A DNA stretch of 64,000 nt from Hydractinia symbiolongicarpus (lineage: Eukaryota; Cnidaria; Hydrozoa; Anthoathecata; Hydractiniidae). The notes under the pieces were generated by a model. It did no database searches and had not been told where the DNA came from. It worked only from the letters and a program-made list of their open reading frames with translations. The position numbers and the translations under genes were made by a program. How positions within the stretch are numbered: the first letter of the stretch is position 1; each line of letters opens with the position of its first letter. This document shows, piece after piece, positions 36,415-50,602 of the stretch. Location: contig NC_079879.1 of assembly GCF_029227915.1 (NCBI RefSeq), positions 8,246,001-8,310,000 on the forward strand, written 5' to 3'.

Positions 36415-39400
36415 TTAAAATGCTGCGTTGAACTCGGCGGTTTCTTTTCCTTGTTGAACTACAGAAACAGGAAGCCATGGTGTACTTGTCTTGCTCAAGT
36501 AGTTACACGCATAAGCTAATCCATTTTTCCGTTCGTCAACGCTTGCTCCACTTCCAACCCAACAAAAACAATGTTCGCCGGAATTCACGATGTACACTGA
36601 ACACGAAACAAAAAGTAGAGATGTAAACAAACACAGAATAATCCCTTATTTGATCCGGTTTTAGGCGTCGGAAAACAGACTAAAGTTCTTATAAAGATTT
36701 ACTCCCACGGCATGCAACATTTGCAATAAGTTTCGTAATAATTACTTCCCTCGAAAATATATTTCCTTAAAGCACACGGACGAAACACTAATATTGAGGT
36801 TTGCACTAAACTTTTGTATGGCATACATTTTATGGACAAAAACCCAACGTCGGTCCCTCTGACAAACAATTAGCACTGCATAAAAAAGGCCAGATGGGGG
36901 ATTGCGTTGTTACATGGACCCGAGAACTTGCTAAATGTATCCAATGTCACTCACCGTCATCAGAAGTTAATAAATCTTTTGAAAAGCCGTCAACATCATC
37001 CATATCCAAACTACCGTCAGCATCACTCACTCTGTGATGACACAAACAAAAATAAACATTACAAGATGCGGTGAGAAATCTTTCTTCTGTTGCTTATAGA
37101 ACATTGACTGCGTTTAAATATCTGCATTTCCTGATTAGTTGACAATTTTGTTTTCAGAACTACACGACTATCGTGCAAAACTCGGATGGAAATCTTGGAT
37201 GGTTTTTTGAACAGATAAACTGAATGTTGGTATAAAAAATACAACGATTTTTTAGCAATCAACACTCAAATGTACACATAAAGTATAAATTTGTTATTTT
37301 TACCTAAACATTTTTCTTTCACCTTTTTCTTTAATTTTCTAAAGAGTAAAAAAATATTTTTTGAACCGTCCATACCTTTGTGTTCCACCCTCTTTGTTTC
37401 ACCCAAATAAAAGAAACATAAAAAATTCTAGAGACGAGGTTGGTTTACAGTGCATATGACTAGCCTACCTCTTTGCTTTCACCATCTTTTAAAATCATCA
37501 ATGCTGGATGCTCAGGTGAAGTATTTCTCTCTTCCAAAGTCTCTACTTTGACTTTTCCACCACGTGTTGATCGAATGCGAGCACATTCTTGCGCTGCTTT
37601 GAATTTCTCGTCATGGCTGCATTCCGCTCCATTATACTGCAAGGAAAGATCGATGTAAACAAAAATGTATTGAAAAGTCCACTTCTGGTTACTTAAACGA
37701 ACTTACCTGATAAATAGTACTTCCAGTATCAATGATAAAAACATCTCCTGTTTTCAAATTTCCTCTCTTCAAGCTAACTTGAGTGCATGTTATTTTGCGG
37801 CCTTGTTTCTGAACATGGAACAATCTGGGTTTGTATGCTTCAGGAAGCACTCGTCTGAATCCAGTATCAGCCCCTCCTTTTAGCAGTGTCAAAGCTAAAA
37901 ATAATTGTCATCAAGAGTTAGCTCTTCAGATGGAACAAAATCTAATCAACGCAAAAAAATAAACTTACTATCAAAGTAAGATTTGAAAAGTTTGGATTCA
38001 TGTCCTTGCACTTCACGATGTTGGATAGGTTTATCATCCAACAAAGTATCCAACTCAACAGTTTTGTATGCAGCAGTACCATACTCATCTTGCGTGGAAT
38101 GTTTCCCAATCCAAAAATGAACATCATATTTTAATTCATCACCTTCGGGTTCTTTGTATGTATTCAAAATAATGTACGAATCTCCATTGTAGAATTCACC
38201 ATATTGTTCCTTGTTCCAATGTGTTACCTGTGTGGAGAAACCGTTTTAATATCAAAAATGTTAGAAAGAAAATTGTTTTTTTATTTCGTTTCCAGTGGCA
38301 ATATAGCGCAAAACATTCATTTATTCTGAATAAATTGATTGAATTTACACCGCTTTAACTAATAAAGACGAGGCGCGATTATTACAACAAAAAACTCAGC
38401 ACATCCGTAGGAAGTAAAAACATGGCAAGCTCTTGTTTTTTTAGACAAGTGGAAACTATTTTTTTCTTATTACACAAAGAGTGATACATACTACTGACCT
38501 TAAACTTGACAATTCTCCAGATTTGTAAACCAACGTCGTCCCCAGCTCCCTTCCAAGCAGGTTCAGTCTCTGCAGACTCTTTCTTCACCTAAACGACGTT
38601 ATATACATATAAGGATAACTGAACGAAAAAATTATAATTGCTTATTTAGTAAAATGCTTTATCAGCGTTTAAAAGCGGAAAACCATGTGAAAGTTTTTAT
38701 TTGTAACCTTTCGTCATGTTTAATTCGCATTAATTACACATTTTAAGAAATTGTTCTAATGAGCAGAGGTTAATATGGTGATTTCATAGTCATCTGAACT
38801 TAACCTCAAACAACAAAACTGAAATCCTGCGAGAAGAAAAGAGATGATCCACAAAGAAATGAAATGGTGTTAAACTTAAATAGTTTGGAACAGAACCTTT
38901 TCCCCAGGGCTTTTTCTCTTCCTGACAATCCTCCGAGACTGACAGCGAAAAAGAGGTTTGGCTTTGAATAGAAATCACCCGAAAATAAACAATTCCTGGG
39001 GACAAGTCGAAAAAGGGATGCTGAAACCAACTTTGTTTCCAGGCTAAATAAACAAATTATTTATATATGAATTTCAATGGCGACTTCACAGTTCTTTCGT
39101 AGCACGCAGTTAAAATGAAAACGCCAATAAAAGGCTTTACATCTGTCTGAAACTTATAATAAAATCTAAGTGGTAGAGTTTTACAAAGAATGTATTCTTT
39201 GTGTTTTATTAATTGTTGATTATAATCCTAGCTACCTTCAGATTAAATCTTAGTTGCTTGGTAAGCCATACGAGCAAGAACGCAATTCATATCAAACGAT
39301 TAAGACGTATGAAACTAGTTCTATACGTGCAATGTTGAAGACGAAACTTCAACGACAAATTCAACTTTGTTTATTTTGTTTTCTTAAAAATAAAACCAGC

Positions 39401-39770
39401 ACTAAAAACTAGGTGAGAAAATATTAATTTGGTAAATGAATACAAAATATAACAAAAATTATAACATAAAAATACGTTTTCTTATAAGCATAGCAAAATT
39501 CAAAATTCAAAATGGAGGGAAAGTTGAGTATATTCCGCACCCTTTCTAACCCTGGGATAGAAATTCGAATTTTTTTAGGAAAAAAACAAAAGGTGGGCGT
39601 ACTATAACGTAATTCAGATTCGAGTTCTATTACCTCTACTCAGGCTTAAGACAGTGTGCTTACAAAAAAGAAGCAAATTGGTATTTATAAAACTATACCT
39701 TTTTCTCAGTGTCTGAACCAAACAAAGCCATGTTGGAATCCTGCCAGTCATATTTCTTTGCCTTAATCAT
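36415..39770 (-). CDS. Gelsolin/severin-type actin-binding protein, tandem copy 3
   Basis: A 356-aa three-domain gelsolin protein, the most upstream of the tandem trio. Eight exons: 39699-39770, 38499-38588, 37969-38227, 37707-37894, 37469-37636, 37304-37338, 36955-37031 and 36415-36596 (1071 nt). It begins [20 protein letters not shown], nearly the same as its paralogues. Domains: gelsolin 1 at about 35-145 ([26 protein letters not shown]), gelsolin 2 at about 155-255 ([14 protein letters not shown]), and gelsolin 3 at about 268-356 ([24 protein letters not shown]). It differs from copies 1 and 2 by an extra intron (37032-37303) that splits their sixth exon after MFR, and by more divergent domains 2 and 3. 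Yet its exon 3 is almost identical in nucleotides to that of copy 1. Confidence 0.93.
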
Positions 39771-40358
39771 TTTCTTAAAAAGTTTGTATATATACAAAAC
39801 TTGTTGAAAATTCTTTTTCGTTCTCTTTGAAGCGTCAAAAGGAAAGGTCGTTTTTAAAGCTTGATTCAAGTTTTATAGCCTTCTTAACCCCCCTTAAAAA
39901 GGTCGCTCCAAGCAGTAAAAACAATAGGTGTATTATACGGTGTTATGAGCAAAGTCAAAGGTTGTGAGATTAACTGACGTTTTAATAACGAACGGAACAG
40001 TATGGTATGTTTGTTGAGAAGACAATTACGCCATTGATTGTCGAGAGAAGATTAAGATTTCTTGAACAATAAACATTATATGAAGCTATATAAAACTTAT
40101 ATTTGAAATTCTCTACAAAAATACACACGAATGGTACTTCAGAACGTTTTATCAAATAACATTAAATCGTGCCCATCCCTTCGACACATTTCGATTTGTG
40201 CTGACATTTCAAAACTCTCCCAAAATAACACGCCTAGCTAACCATCTTGTGTAAATAGGTTGGAGTTATTTACAAAAATAAGGTGTTAACAAGAATATAT
40301 TTTATCAGCATATAAAACCTTTTTAATATAAACATTTACATACTATACAATATCTACA
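39771..40358. other. Spacer between gelsolin copy 3 and the LRR gene
   Basis: About 590 bp, AT-rich. It should hold the copy 3 promoter and the 3' UTR of the LRR gene. Nothing else is seen. Confidence 0.5.
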
Positions 40359-43300
40359 TTATAACAACAAGTCTGCACGACAAAATTCACCAGTATCCAA
40401 ATTTCTAGCCATTATTTGACTGGACGGTACGCCAGGGATTCGATGCTGGACCACAACACCTTTGACACTTACATCCTAAGAAGGAAAACAGAAAGGTCAA
40501 AATATAACACCCTCATGTTTTTTTAACGACAGCCAATTGACATGGGTGTTTTCTCTCCTCTTTTTCTATGGATAATCAGGGCCGGGTTTTCTTAAACTCT
40601 GTTTCTGATCTACTGCTCATAATTTTATAAGCACAAAAAAATGTCAAAGTAATGCTAAACTATTTGCTTGCGATAAAGCCTCGGTTATAAGAACATTTAG
40701 AATCGGGCTAGTAAAAGAGAAATAACATCCTTATCAACGCATACAGCCGTAGTAAACAGTCCAAAGATGAGGAATATAATATTTTGAGAAATATTAAACA
40801 AAATAAAAACTACCCTAAAATCTCTCTGCATCGACGTCGTAATTTAAAAGAAAAAATTTAATCGCGTGATCTTGCAATAATTTGGAGGACAGCCTACGGA
40901 CATTTTAGGCTGGAAATACAAAAACAATCACCCTCGTCAAAAAGCAGCATAAGAAATTCATTGGCAGAAAAAAATCCTCAAGTTTACGTTTCTCTTAGCT
41001 TCACACGCTGTTACTACAAATAACTAATTAACAGGGATTATAAAAAGAATTTTTAAACTTTGTTCTTTCATTACAATAATGCAAAACCTTTCTACCTTGA
41101 GATACTGCAACACATGTGACGATATGAGGTGACATCCAGAGACATACAACTTCTCCAAAGAACTTGCAACACTACTACTAGCCATCATAAAAATTGGTTT
41201 GTCAGTTAAATAGTTCACACCAGATAAAACAACATCTACCAACTTCAGGTACTGGACTAACACACATACTCCAGCGTCAGTTACCTGAAAGTAAAAAAAA
41301 AAGATGGCTGCTTATAATATAATAGTGCGGGAGAGGGGAAAACAACGAAGGAACGATTATTTACCAATTTACATCCTTTTAAATTGATGCTGCTCACCAA
41401 GGGACAGTGCCAGGCCACTAAGAAGAGTAAGTCATCAGTGAAGTCTCTTATCGCAGCCATGTTGAAGTCTCTTAAGTTCGACAGGTAGGGTAGAATCGCA
41501 CGTAGAATTGAAACGTCAAACTTAAAAATGAAACCAACTCGAATTAAAACAAGAAATTTTACATTCTTTACCAAACGGTAAAAAGGTAAATCAATAAATA
41601 ATTTTTCTGGCGATCCTAAAACAAGCACAAAGTAACTTACATTTCGACAACCAGGCAGAAACAACCGTTTCATACATCTAGCCTGTTCTTTGTTCTCAGG
41701 ATGAGCCAGCATCCGTAATGGTTCGCACACGCCAGTGTAAAATTGTAAAGACAAGGCTTCCAGTTTTGTACACCTGCGCATTATAAACCCAATACCTTCA
41801 TCTGTTAAATTTCCACAATAGCTTAAGTCAATCTCTCTTAAATTTGGTCCGATAGCAGCTGTGATCTAGACATGAATAAATACGCGACAATGTAAGTATC
41901 TATAAAATATTTCAAATGTAAAAGGGTATATTTACAAAAAGAAATTTTTAGCGGTACTGAAAAGTCACAGAATTTACTTACATTGCCTACACTTTCAAAG
42001 CCATGATATTTTTAACGTTCAATAGGGCCGGTTATTAAATTTTTACCTGGGTGTTTAAACAAGGGAAAATTAGAGGGCTTTTATTTTAGTTTTAGCGTTT
42101 ATTTAAGCCTTAACGGTATGTAAACACGACATATTTACAAGACAGGAGTACAGAAATAGGTAAAGATACATAGGGAAGTACAGCAGTAAAAATGACCATT
42201 TTAAAGCTAATGTATGCATATAAAGAAATTCCACTAAAAAGTCCTTGGATGTGCTAAGACTTTTAAGGAGCCAGAAAAGTAGTACTGCCAGAAATATTCA
42301 CTCTATGTTTCTCATAACAACCATCGTCGTTCATTATGCAGATTTCAGTGAAAACAAATCATTTTCCATTTAGATGTTACGATGCTTTTTTTTTACTGTG
42401 TCAATTTGTTTAAAAACAAGAAAGTTTTCACTTTGGAAGAAATTTGCATCCTGTGTTTTTTTAACACATTGCATCTTTCAATGAAAATCCAGAAAATTTC
42501 TATGCTGCAACTACTGGTGGTCGACAAATGGATGAAGAAAAATAGCTAGTGAACTGGTCATTTGTTTTAAATTCCAGTTACATAAATATCATTAAAATGT
42601 ATTGAAATAATGTTACTGAAGAGAAAATAAAAAATTCAGACCTATAGAGGTAACTTCGACATACTTACATTCCTAATCGATCTATCAGTTACACCATCTA
42701 TACCACACAGCTCCAAAGATGTTATCAGTGGACAATGGACTGCCAAATCTACCAAAACATTTTCAACCATTTGGACGCCACAGCTGATAAACTTGTGTAA
42801 AGATTCGGAGAAGCAATTTGAATTTAAGTTTGCAATTTCACTTCCATACCCACAAGTATAGGATATATCGATGCTCGTCAAATTTAATTCGCACAGAATC
42901 TAAACAATTTGTATATTGAGCCGTTTAACCCAAGTTGCACATCAATACAAAGTTATGTATCAACTATACAAAATCAATCGTTGCCGCGACCAACAGGCCC
43001 ATTTCGGCTACATACATCAAAACCATGTCAAATTGTAGGGAAATTTGTCAGGGCCTTACTTGTTCTATGAGTCTGTAACGTCACTTGCCAGAAGTATTTC
43101 AAGAGCACAGACATGGGAAAATTATTCTCCAAGAGTGATTTCTAGGGGTATTATTTCCTAGGGTTTCAAGAAGTTTCCAGCAGTAGTGACTACCCTGTGT
43201 AAAATCCCCCCCCCCCCCAAAAAAAAAAAATACTCCTATGACAGGTGTTGGTATTCCTATTGTGTTTATATAATTTTTGTTTTTAATTTAATACTTTATG

Positions 43301-45706
43301 AATCACATGAATTCATTGATTACTTACCATTTTTTTTGTCTTACTGCAAATAAAATAATTTTAATCATCTACAAAAAGCAAAACACAGCCCAATTTGTCA
43401 AGCGTTAGATATTATTTGAATAATATATTATTTAAATAATATATTATTTGAAGTAAAATCCTGGCCAGCCGGTCCATTTTGTTCCTCATGATAACAAACT
43501 GTGATTTGTTTTTCAGTGAAGGTAACATATAGCGAAACCGAACCAGTTTGTTGTGTCTGGTTGACTTTTTTTCAATGAGGAATAGCAAATCGTGAGAATT
43601 TCACCCCTTTTATTATAAAGAAAGACTTAAAGTAAAATGTTGTTATTAAAAAAATGTTATCGATACTAATGTTGTAAAAACTTTAGGGATTTTCCACTTT
43701 ACATAAATTTAAAGAATTTAACTGGAATGACACCGGAAATCATGAGGCCTTGATAGCTCAAACACTAAAAATAACGTAGTACGCGAACATTTAAGATTTC
43801 TCACCACCTTATAACTAAGAAATGTTTTTAAAGAATCAAACATATTTTTATGATATTCTACTTATCCATCCCCATTCCTTTAATAAAGGATTTATACAAA
43901 ATTATTATTTTGTCTCGTGGTGACTTAAACTGAAATCTTTTAAGATTTAAAGCGCATAGTCGTTACTTTACTGTCTTACGCAGAGTTTTTGGCTGCAAGG
44001 TGAGGAAAACTAAAGAGCGTTAAGCTACTTCAGCAATACTCAGTGTATTTAAAAAGGGTGTATAAAACAAACCTCGTTGATACTTTCTTCATGCAGTTTG
44101 TTGCAACCATAAACCTGTAATCTGAAAAAAAAATCTATATTGCACTTATAAAGGCTTTGTTAAAAAGTTTGTTAATACATTCGCTGTCATTACAAACGCC
44201 TCACAAACTCCTGAAAGACTTACTCCTTTAAATTTGTACAGTTTTTTACCAAACATTCCAAGGCTTGGTCAGTTATTTTGGATATGCCTGATATCCGAAG
44301 AATATTCTATAAAAAGAAATCAAATCAATAATGATAAATTGAACTCAACATGTAGTAGCAAAAGTTTGATGGCAGAAAAAAATGTTTAAAAATCATCTAA
44401 ATTTTTCGCTTACTAAGTTTCCTTTCAGAACAGCCGCTACTGCCATAACACACGCATCAGTCAAATCTCTGCAGTATTGCAAACCAACCCAGCTAACTGT
44501 TGGACAATTCGACACTGCCTGCACCACATATTGATCTTTGAGATTGCTCAAATTCTTTAATACCAACTTACGTAATTTTAAAGATTCTAGTCGGCTTAGA
44601 CAAAGACCATTTACACAAGGAAGAGTCTTCAACTTCAGATAATAAAGATTTCGCTGTCCATTTAATATCGCTGAAAATCCTTTATCTAAATAGAAAAATG
44701 CAGTTTAACTGATAAAAACTAATATGCTTTGTTGTTCTTGTGTTAAACTATTGCTGAAGAAAATTGTTTATATTATATAATACATCATTTAAATTAATAC
44801 CTCAAATCGAAATAAAACTGTTCTATATGCTCCCAGTCAAGACCAGTTAGGATTACTCTTAATAGAAGGGGGTAAACTAACTGTAGAGGGCAATTTTATT
44901 TAAATTAATAGTTAGGAAAGTTGGTTCTTTCAATTTACAGTTTTGCCAAAACATAATCTAGATAATTAAGGACCAGGTTCTAAAAGAGAAGGTAGGCAGA
45001 TTTTTCATTTATTTAGTATGGGTGTATTATTAAATCAAAATGAGAGGTAAAATTTCCACAAAATCTAGTGTTGTCTGCCCCCTACAAGGTAAGGTAGGGG
45101 GCAGGCAACACCGAAACTTTTAATTAACTTTTAAGTAATTAAAAACCCCAAACACCCTAAAAATTCTTCTTTTCACAAGCAAACATAATTTTTAGGGAAA
45201 AAATCTGTTGCAAACATGGTCACAAATAAACAAACAAATGAGGTGTCAACAAGGAAGTTTCATAGCCCTTTACAGAATTTATAATGGAGGATTTCAGGAT
45301 GATAGTTAAATTTTAAGGAGATTTTGGTAATTTAAATATTTTTAAAATTTTTAAGAAAGAGTGTAGTAAGCCATTTCCAGTTCCATAAATCCTAAAATAT
45401 CTTACCAGTTGTTTCTTTACAATTTGTAATGCTAATGTACTCAAATAAGCATTCTGATTGAGATAGCTTCTTCAAGAATCCATCATTAACCAAGGAAGTA
45501 TTGTGCAATTCAAGTCTCTTAAGACCTTTACTAAACAGATTGTTCGATATTGATCTTATGCGATCAACTGTAAACAAGTTATGAGTAGCCATTCTTTTAA
45601 TTAAAAGTTCTTTTTGCTGATGCGTTAAAACCTCTGCCAAATCACGATACAAGTTTATATTTAAAGCAATATGCTGAAGACATAAATCTTTCAGTAACTT
45701 CACCAT
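40359..45706 (-). CDS. Leucine-rich-repeat protein, AMN1/F-box-LRR (cysteine-containing) type
   Basis: About 540 aa in nine exons: 45406-45706, 44414-44685, 44224-44306, 44073-44121, 42669-42899, 41641-41865, 41365-41520, 41096-41284 and 40359-40475. The sum is 1623 nt in one frame. The body is a run of cysteine-containing leucine-rich repeats, for example LREIDLSYCGNLTDEGI, LRISGISKITDQALECL and SSINLKGCKLVTDAGV. This pattern is typical of F-box/LRR substrate receptors and AMN1. No clear F-box is seen at the N-terminus. The first ATG is directly preceded by a good acceptor-like tract (TTTCTTGTTTAG), so an upstream exon, possibly coding, may be missing. A partner-binding scaffold, perhaps in ubiquitin ligation, is the family expectation but not shown here. 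The C-terminal 39 residues after the repeats are unlike LRRs. I do not recognise a specific orthologue. Confidence 0.8.
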
Positions 45707-47473
45707 CTAAACAAGAAAGAAATAAAGAATTTTTTATATGCTTTTAAAGCTAAAGTTCGATTGTCAATTATCCATTTTTTACCACAAATTACACTCATTA
45801 CCTGAAATTTGACGACTTTTACCTATTCAGCTTTCATCACTTAAGGTGTTTTTATATATACAATTTTTTTTAGTATTTTTCAAAACTATGGACCATGGAC
45901 CTTATTAACATGTACGGAAATGGCTTTGACTTATTATCTAAATTTCTAAATCAGCAAAAATTTCCAGTTAAAACTTTATAATAAACTAGAAAAACATTGG
46001 CTTCTACGAGTTCCAGCTTTTTACAACCTAATAATTTTTCATCAACTTCTGCTTTCAAATTAACTTTGGGTTGTTAACTATAGTGAACAGGTGCACAAAG
46101 TTTTTTGTTATTCAAATTTTTCTCGCAATAGGTGATGGAAAAGATCAGCTTAAGAATATCAGCAATGACTTGTGGATACGCAGAAGAAATTTATTTACTC
46201 CTACAAAAGTCTTCATAGGATCATGTGCTGGAAGAGATAATAGGGTTTTAAAGTTTTTTGATTAAGTCATCAACGTGTCCCATGCAGGAGATGAAATCTG
46301 TTATTTCCAGCCGTTTCCAAGTTGTGTGGCTTCGAATTTGTAAGTGCAATGCAAAAGCTTCACTTTTAACATAGTGACTTCAATGTGAATGTATTGACAG
46401 TGTGAGATAACAAGTTAACAAATAAAACATTTTTGAGCAAATGTTAACAATGTAGACTGTTGAGAAATTCAATTCTTTTCATCTTTTAAACTTGTTTTTG
46501 AACCACAACTTTCTTTTTATATATCCCTCTCCCAAAAAAACCACATTTCTTTGATTCATACAGGTTTTCACACACCTTACTGTGTGAAAAGAGCCTATTT
46601 CAAGAAGGAATAATTTTTGCACAGGTCTTCTGCATAAAATTACTACTGCAAGTAAATTAATAAAACTATGGTACTAAAAAAGTGACACAAAAAGATCATC
46701 AGTCAAACTCCAAAAGTTACATTGAAATTATCTATTGCAAAAAAATATAAGGTTCTTCAATATTAGACAAAAAAACAGCTTCTACACTATTGCTCTAGAG
46801 AAAATTCCTGGATATAGAATATTATTGACATGTGTTTGTACAAACTAAAGGCAATACAAGCATGGAAATATTATTTTTATAGTAAGTTTTGCAACCCCAT
46901 TTTTACCATTAATAATACTCCAAGGGCCCCCAAAGCTAAAAAAGTTCTTAAAAAAATTAAAACTTTTCAACCAGTTGACACCCTCTCTGTCAGAGTATGA
47001 CACAATCCAGAACTTAAAGCTTCTCAACATAGACTAAGTACTGAAGTTATTGATCTACTAGTGCCTTATACTACTAAATAGATAGATTATTTCTACACAA
47101 AATTTACCCTTAATTTATGCAATGAAAATCTGTGCTTGTGGTGTGTGTAATCCATGGTTAATTTATTCTGTTTTTCTAACGTATGTATCAACAAAAGAAG
47201 TGTGGAAAATAATATTGTGGCTACATCGCTAACTTTTGACCAATGGATCTGGGTACCCAGGATGTCGCCTCCTTCTTACTCAAAATGGAACATTCTCGGA
47301 TCCAAGTTAACATCATCAAATTTTAAAACAAAAATATTTTGAAGAAAATGAGTGGATAGATAAGATAAAAAAGCAGGACTCACACAGGGTAAAATGGTTA
47401 TTAATGAAAATTAAATATTTTTCGGGTAGCATGAGATCCAAGAAGAACTGGAATTAAATTCTAACTATATTCT
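45707..47473. other. Intergenic region upstream of the LRR gene
   Basis: About 1.8 kb, AT-rich. It may contain a 5' exon of the LRR gene, but none can be assigned. A possible frame on the minus strand near 46000-46070 lacks support. No other gene is seen. Confidence 0.45.
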
Positions 47474-49640
47474 CAGGGGCGTAGCCAGCGTCAGTCAGGC
47501 TTTGCGATCGACTGACCTACTTTTTTCATTTCAACACGTCATTTTTTTCACCGCCACCGCCAACACATGGATGGGTGCACCAATTGTGGATCCGGCACAA
47601 ATCTTTTCCCGGAAGGCACACACAAGCTTCGCCCTTCCCACGCCTCGTTTTCGCAGGATTTAACAGTATCCACTCTGTTTTGCAGGCTGAGGTGTTGAAT
47701 CTCTACTTTGTTTCGCAGATAATTTTTTTCGCAGGATTACCTGCGAAAATTATGCCTATGTACGGTCTTGTGTCTTTCATTTATGGTCATTTTGGACGCA
47801 TCCTATTGGCTAGTAAATTTCGCAGAGAGGTTAAAAATCCGCTCCATATATCGCTATAGAACATACGCAAGAATATTAAAAAAAAAACAAGGCTAGTGAA
47901 GTTGTGAAGGTGAAGAAAGCATGATGTTGCTGTCAAATGTGGATCCGTATTTAGCTTTATAACTTGTATAAAACTTCATAAAAATTCTCTATACTCGAAC
48001 CATCCAACTTTTGTATCTGTATGTAAATCTTCAGATTTGTTTTCCTGTGTAGAGAGCACTTTCAAGTTTTCAGTTAGCTAGCTATTTATCCTATACAGAA
48101 TAAAGCTATTCTTATAAGCCTTTATAACAGTTTATTTAAGAGAAATATTTCAACTTTTTATCCTGATTGTGGTCAGCTATGATTCAAGACGGTTTTAAAT
48201 CAGAACATTTTTCCTCATCTGCCTTCAAATAAAAATTTACAACCAGTATCTATTTTATTTTGCGATAATGACAAACATTCTGGGCAATTTAAGCGTTTTG
48301 CTCAATATTTTAAGCTCGGTTGTCATACGTTATGATAACAAAGCAAAAAAAAAGAAAAAGGAAACGTGTGTATCATCTCGAAGTTTTTCCTTTTGCATTA
48401 GCCCAAACGTTAGTTAATCAATGTGGTACTTCTAGCACTAATGACGAGAATTCTTCCATTTGTAAAAAGCAAACCTTTAACTTAAAATCTTTTTCGTCAA
48501 AGGGATTTCTAAATCGAAACCTATTAAACCTAAACAAGTTTTATCTGCAGAACCTTGGTAGATTCATTCCCCTCGGGTTTTATTAACGGTATTGGGAAAT
48601 ATAATGTAGGCACTCACTACCACAAGCTCCACACCTCAGTGATCACGATTATTCTTCTCACTGTAACTTGCGAGAGGACGTCTTAAGATTTATTCATTGT
48701 AGTGAAGGCTCTTAGGTTTGTCTTTTTCAAAATCATTTTAAAAACCTTATGAATTTTCTCTTGATATATATACAGAATTGATAAGGTCAATGTTATCACA
48801 ATGCTGGCAATGTATCTGTTAAAATTAATAGTTGTCTTGCTAACGTTTTAAAGCAAAACAGATTAGCTTTATACATATCCTTGTTCTTCTCAAGGCTTAA
48901 ATTTAGTTGTCTGTAATTCATGCTTTGTACATTATTTCTGAAACATGATGAATCGAATCAAACGTAACATATTTTTACAAATTTTCCAAAAGTAGGTTAA
49001 AATTTTTACGCAAGAATGTTCCTTACTTAACTAATAATCCCAACTATGCCCATAATTTTAATGTTTGTAACACGATGTGTGGAACGTATTATTAACATGA
49101 GGGTTTTCAATGATTTGTATGAAGGCATTTTGTCCATGGTTTAATTTCATTATATTTTTGAATTTTTTATTATATTTATGAAAAAAGAAGATTTTGATTT
49201 GGTTATATTTTAATGACCTCCAATCTGTAGAAAACTTTACTTTGGTGCTAAATATAAAGAAAGAAGAATGAACATTTTAATTATTGCTTTAATAAATTTC
49301 AATCTATAAAAAACATTATGATGGTGTTGTGTTGTCTTATTGCTGGTTTGATTACACCCTTGATGATAAAGATTTTAATGTATTTTATGTTGTCATTTAT
49401 TCCCCTTTTTCACTCAATACTTAACGTCTATTGTGTATGTCAGAAAGTCGGTTTTATGGCGTTTCAGTGCTTAAAGGGCGTAAAAAGGCATTGGCTTACA
49501 GGGCTCTGCCCTGGACCCGTTTAGGGGGCTCACAACGCCCCCTCAAACCCCCAGTTGGATATTATCGCACCTGTGGTGCAATGTTGACCCTGTGAGTTAA
49601 TGGTTCGACTAAGGTTAATTTTTTTCTGGCTACGCCCCTG
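47474..49640. mobile_element. Non-autonomous DNA transposon, hAT-like ends (2.17 kb)
   Basis: Perfect 15-bp inverted ends, CAGGGGCGTAGCCAG at 47474-47488 and its complement at 49626-49640. hAT elements often begin CAGGG, which suggests that superfamily. The flanking octamers TATATTCT and ATTTTTCT match at only 5 of 8 positions, so the target duplication has decayed or is absent. The interior has no transposase frame. A GC-richer block at about 49470-49560 lies near the right end. The interior may itself contain other insertions. Confidence 0.65.
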
Positions 49641-50602
49641 ATTTTTCTAATTCTTCTTGAAAAATTTCACTAATTTGATTACCATGGTCTGTTGTTTATA
49701 TTTTCCACCTACAGAAATGCTTGTGCATGTGCAAAAAAAACAAAAACATTTTATCTTTTGTAAACACTAGCAAGTCATCTATTAGAAGAGGATTTATTGC
49801 AATGTAAAGTTTTTAATCTTATTAGGATTTTACCGTAATATTCAAGTGCATTGCACTGCAGTTGATCTGTGCGGTCATTTCTTTATAGAACTTTTAAAGA
49901 TTGGTCAGTAATAAAGGCAGCTCGTGTATAAAATTAAAAATTAAGCCATGTTAACCCAGATCTGAGAATAGCAGGGATAAAAACATTTTCAAGTTGTTGG
50001 ACCATCTACCAAAGACAAAACTAGAAAACCATGTTTCCTGATCAGGTTATTTGTCTCTCCAATTAAACACAGAGTATCCATTGATGAGGGTTTGTACCCT
50101 GATCTGTCATTTCTAGAGTCTGGTCTGGTAGAAGAGAGGAAAGACGAGTTTTATTTTCAAGAGAGCTGGTCATCAACATAAATTTAGACAGTTTTTAGAA
50201 TAATCCATTTACCTTTCACTAAAGAACACTGCTATCTTCGTTGTTTCGCGTACCTTGATGTGGTAATTATTACCATTTGAAAAATATAGCTGAGCTCGGT
50301 TCGGTTTCTGGTTTGTTTACACAATGCGCAGCTAATGCTGCCATTTTGTAAAAAACATGCTCTTACAGCAGTATTTTTTAACGAATTAAATGAACTATAT
50401 TTTTAGAATGGGCCATCTATAAATTCTAAGAACTCCCGTTGCGCTCCCCCACAGCGCTAAATTGTCAAAACTTTTTCCTAGATCATCACTTAGTCAATCA
50501 GCTTATTTTTCACTTTGATGCTCCCTTGGATCGTTTCCTACAATATAAAAAATATTTTGTTTCCTTAAAATATTTTTTATTCTAGGGAGAGCAAGCATTT
50601 TT
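49641..50602. other. Spacer between two transposons
   Basis: About 960 bp with no gene. It ends with TTTT (50599-50602) directly before the RAG1-like transposon terminus. Confidence 0.5.

Noticed and set aside
43206-43231. C-run followed by A-run in an LRR-gene intron
   Set aside because: Simple sequence of low complexity, with no sign of function.
46000-46070. Possible upstream coding exon of the LRR gene on the minus strand
   Set aside because: The frame is short, lacks a start and has no clear splice sites. Only the acceptor at the annotated ATG hints at an upstream exon.
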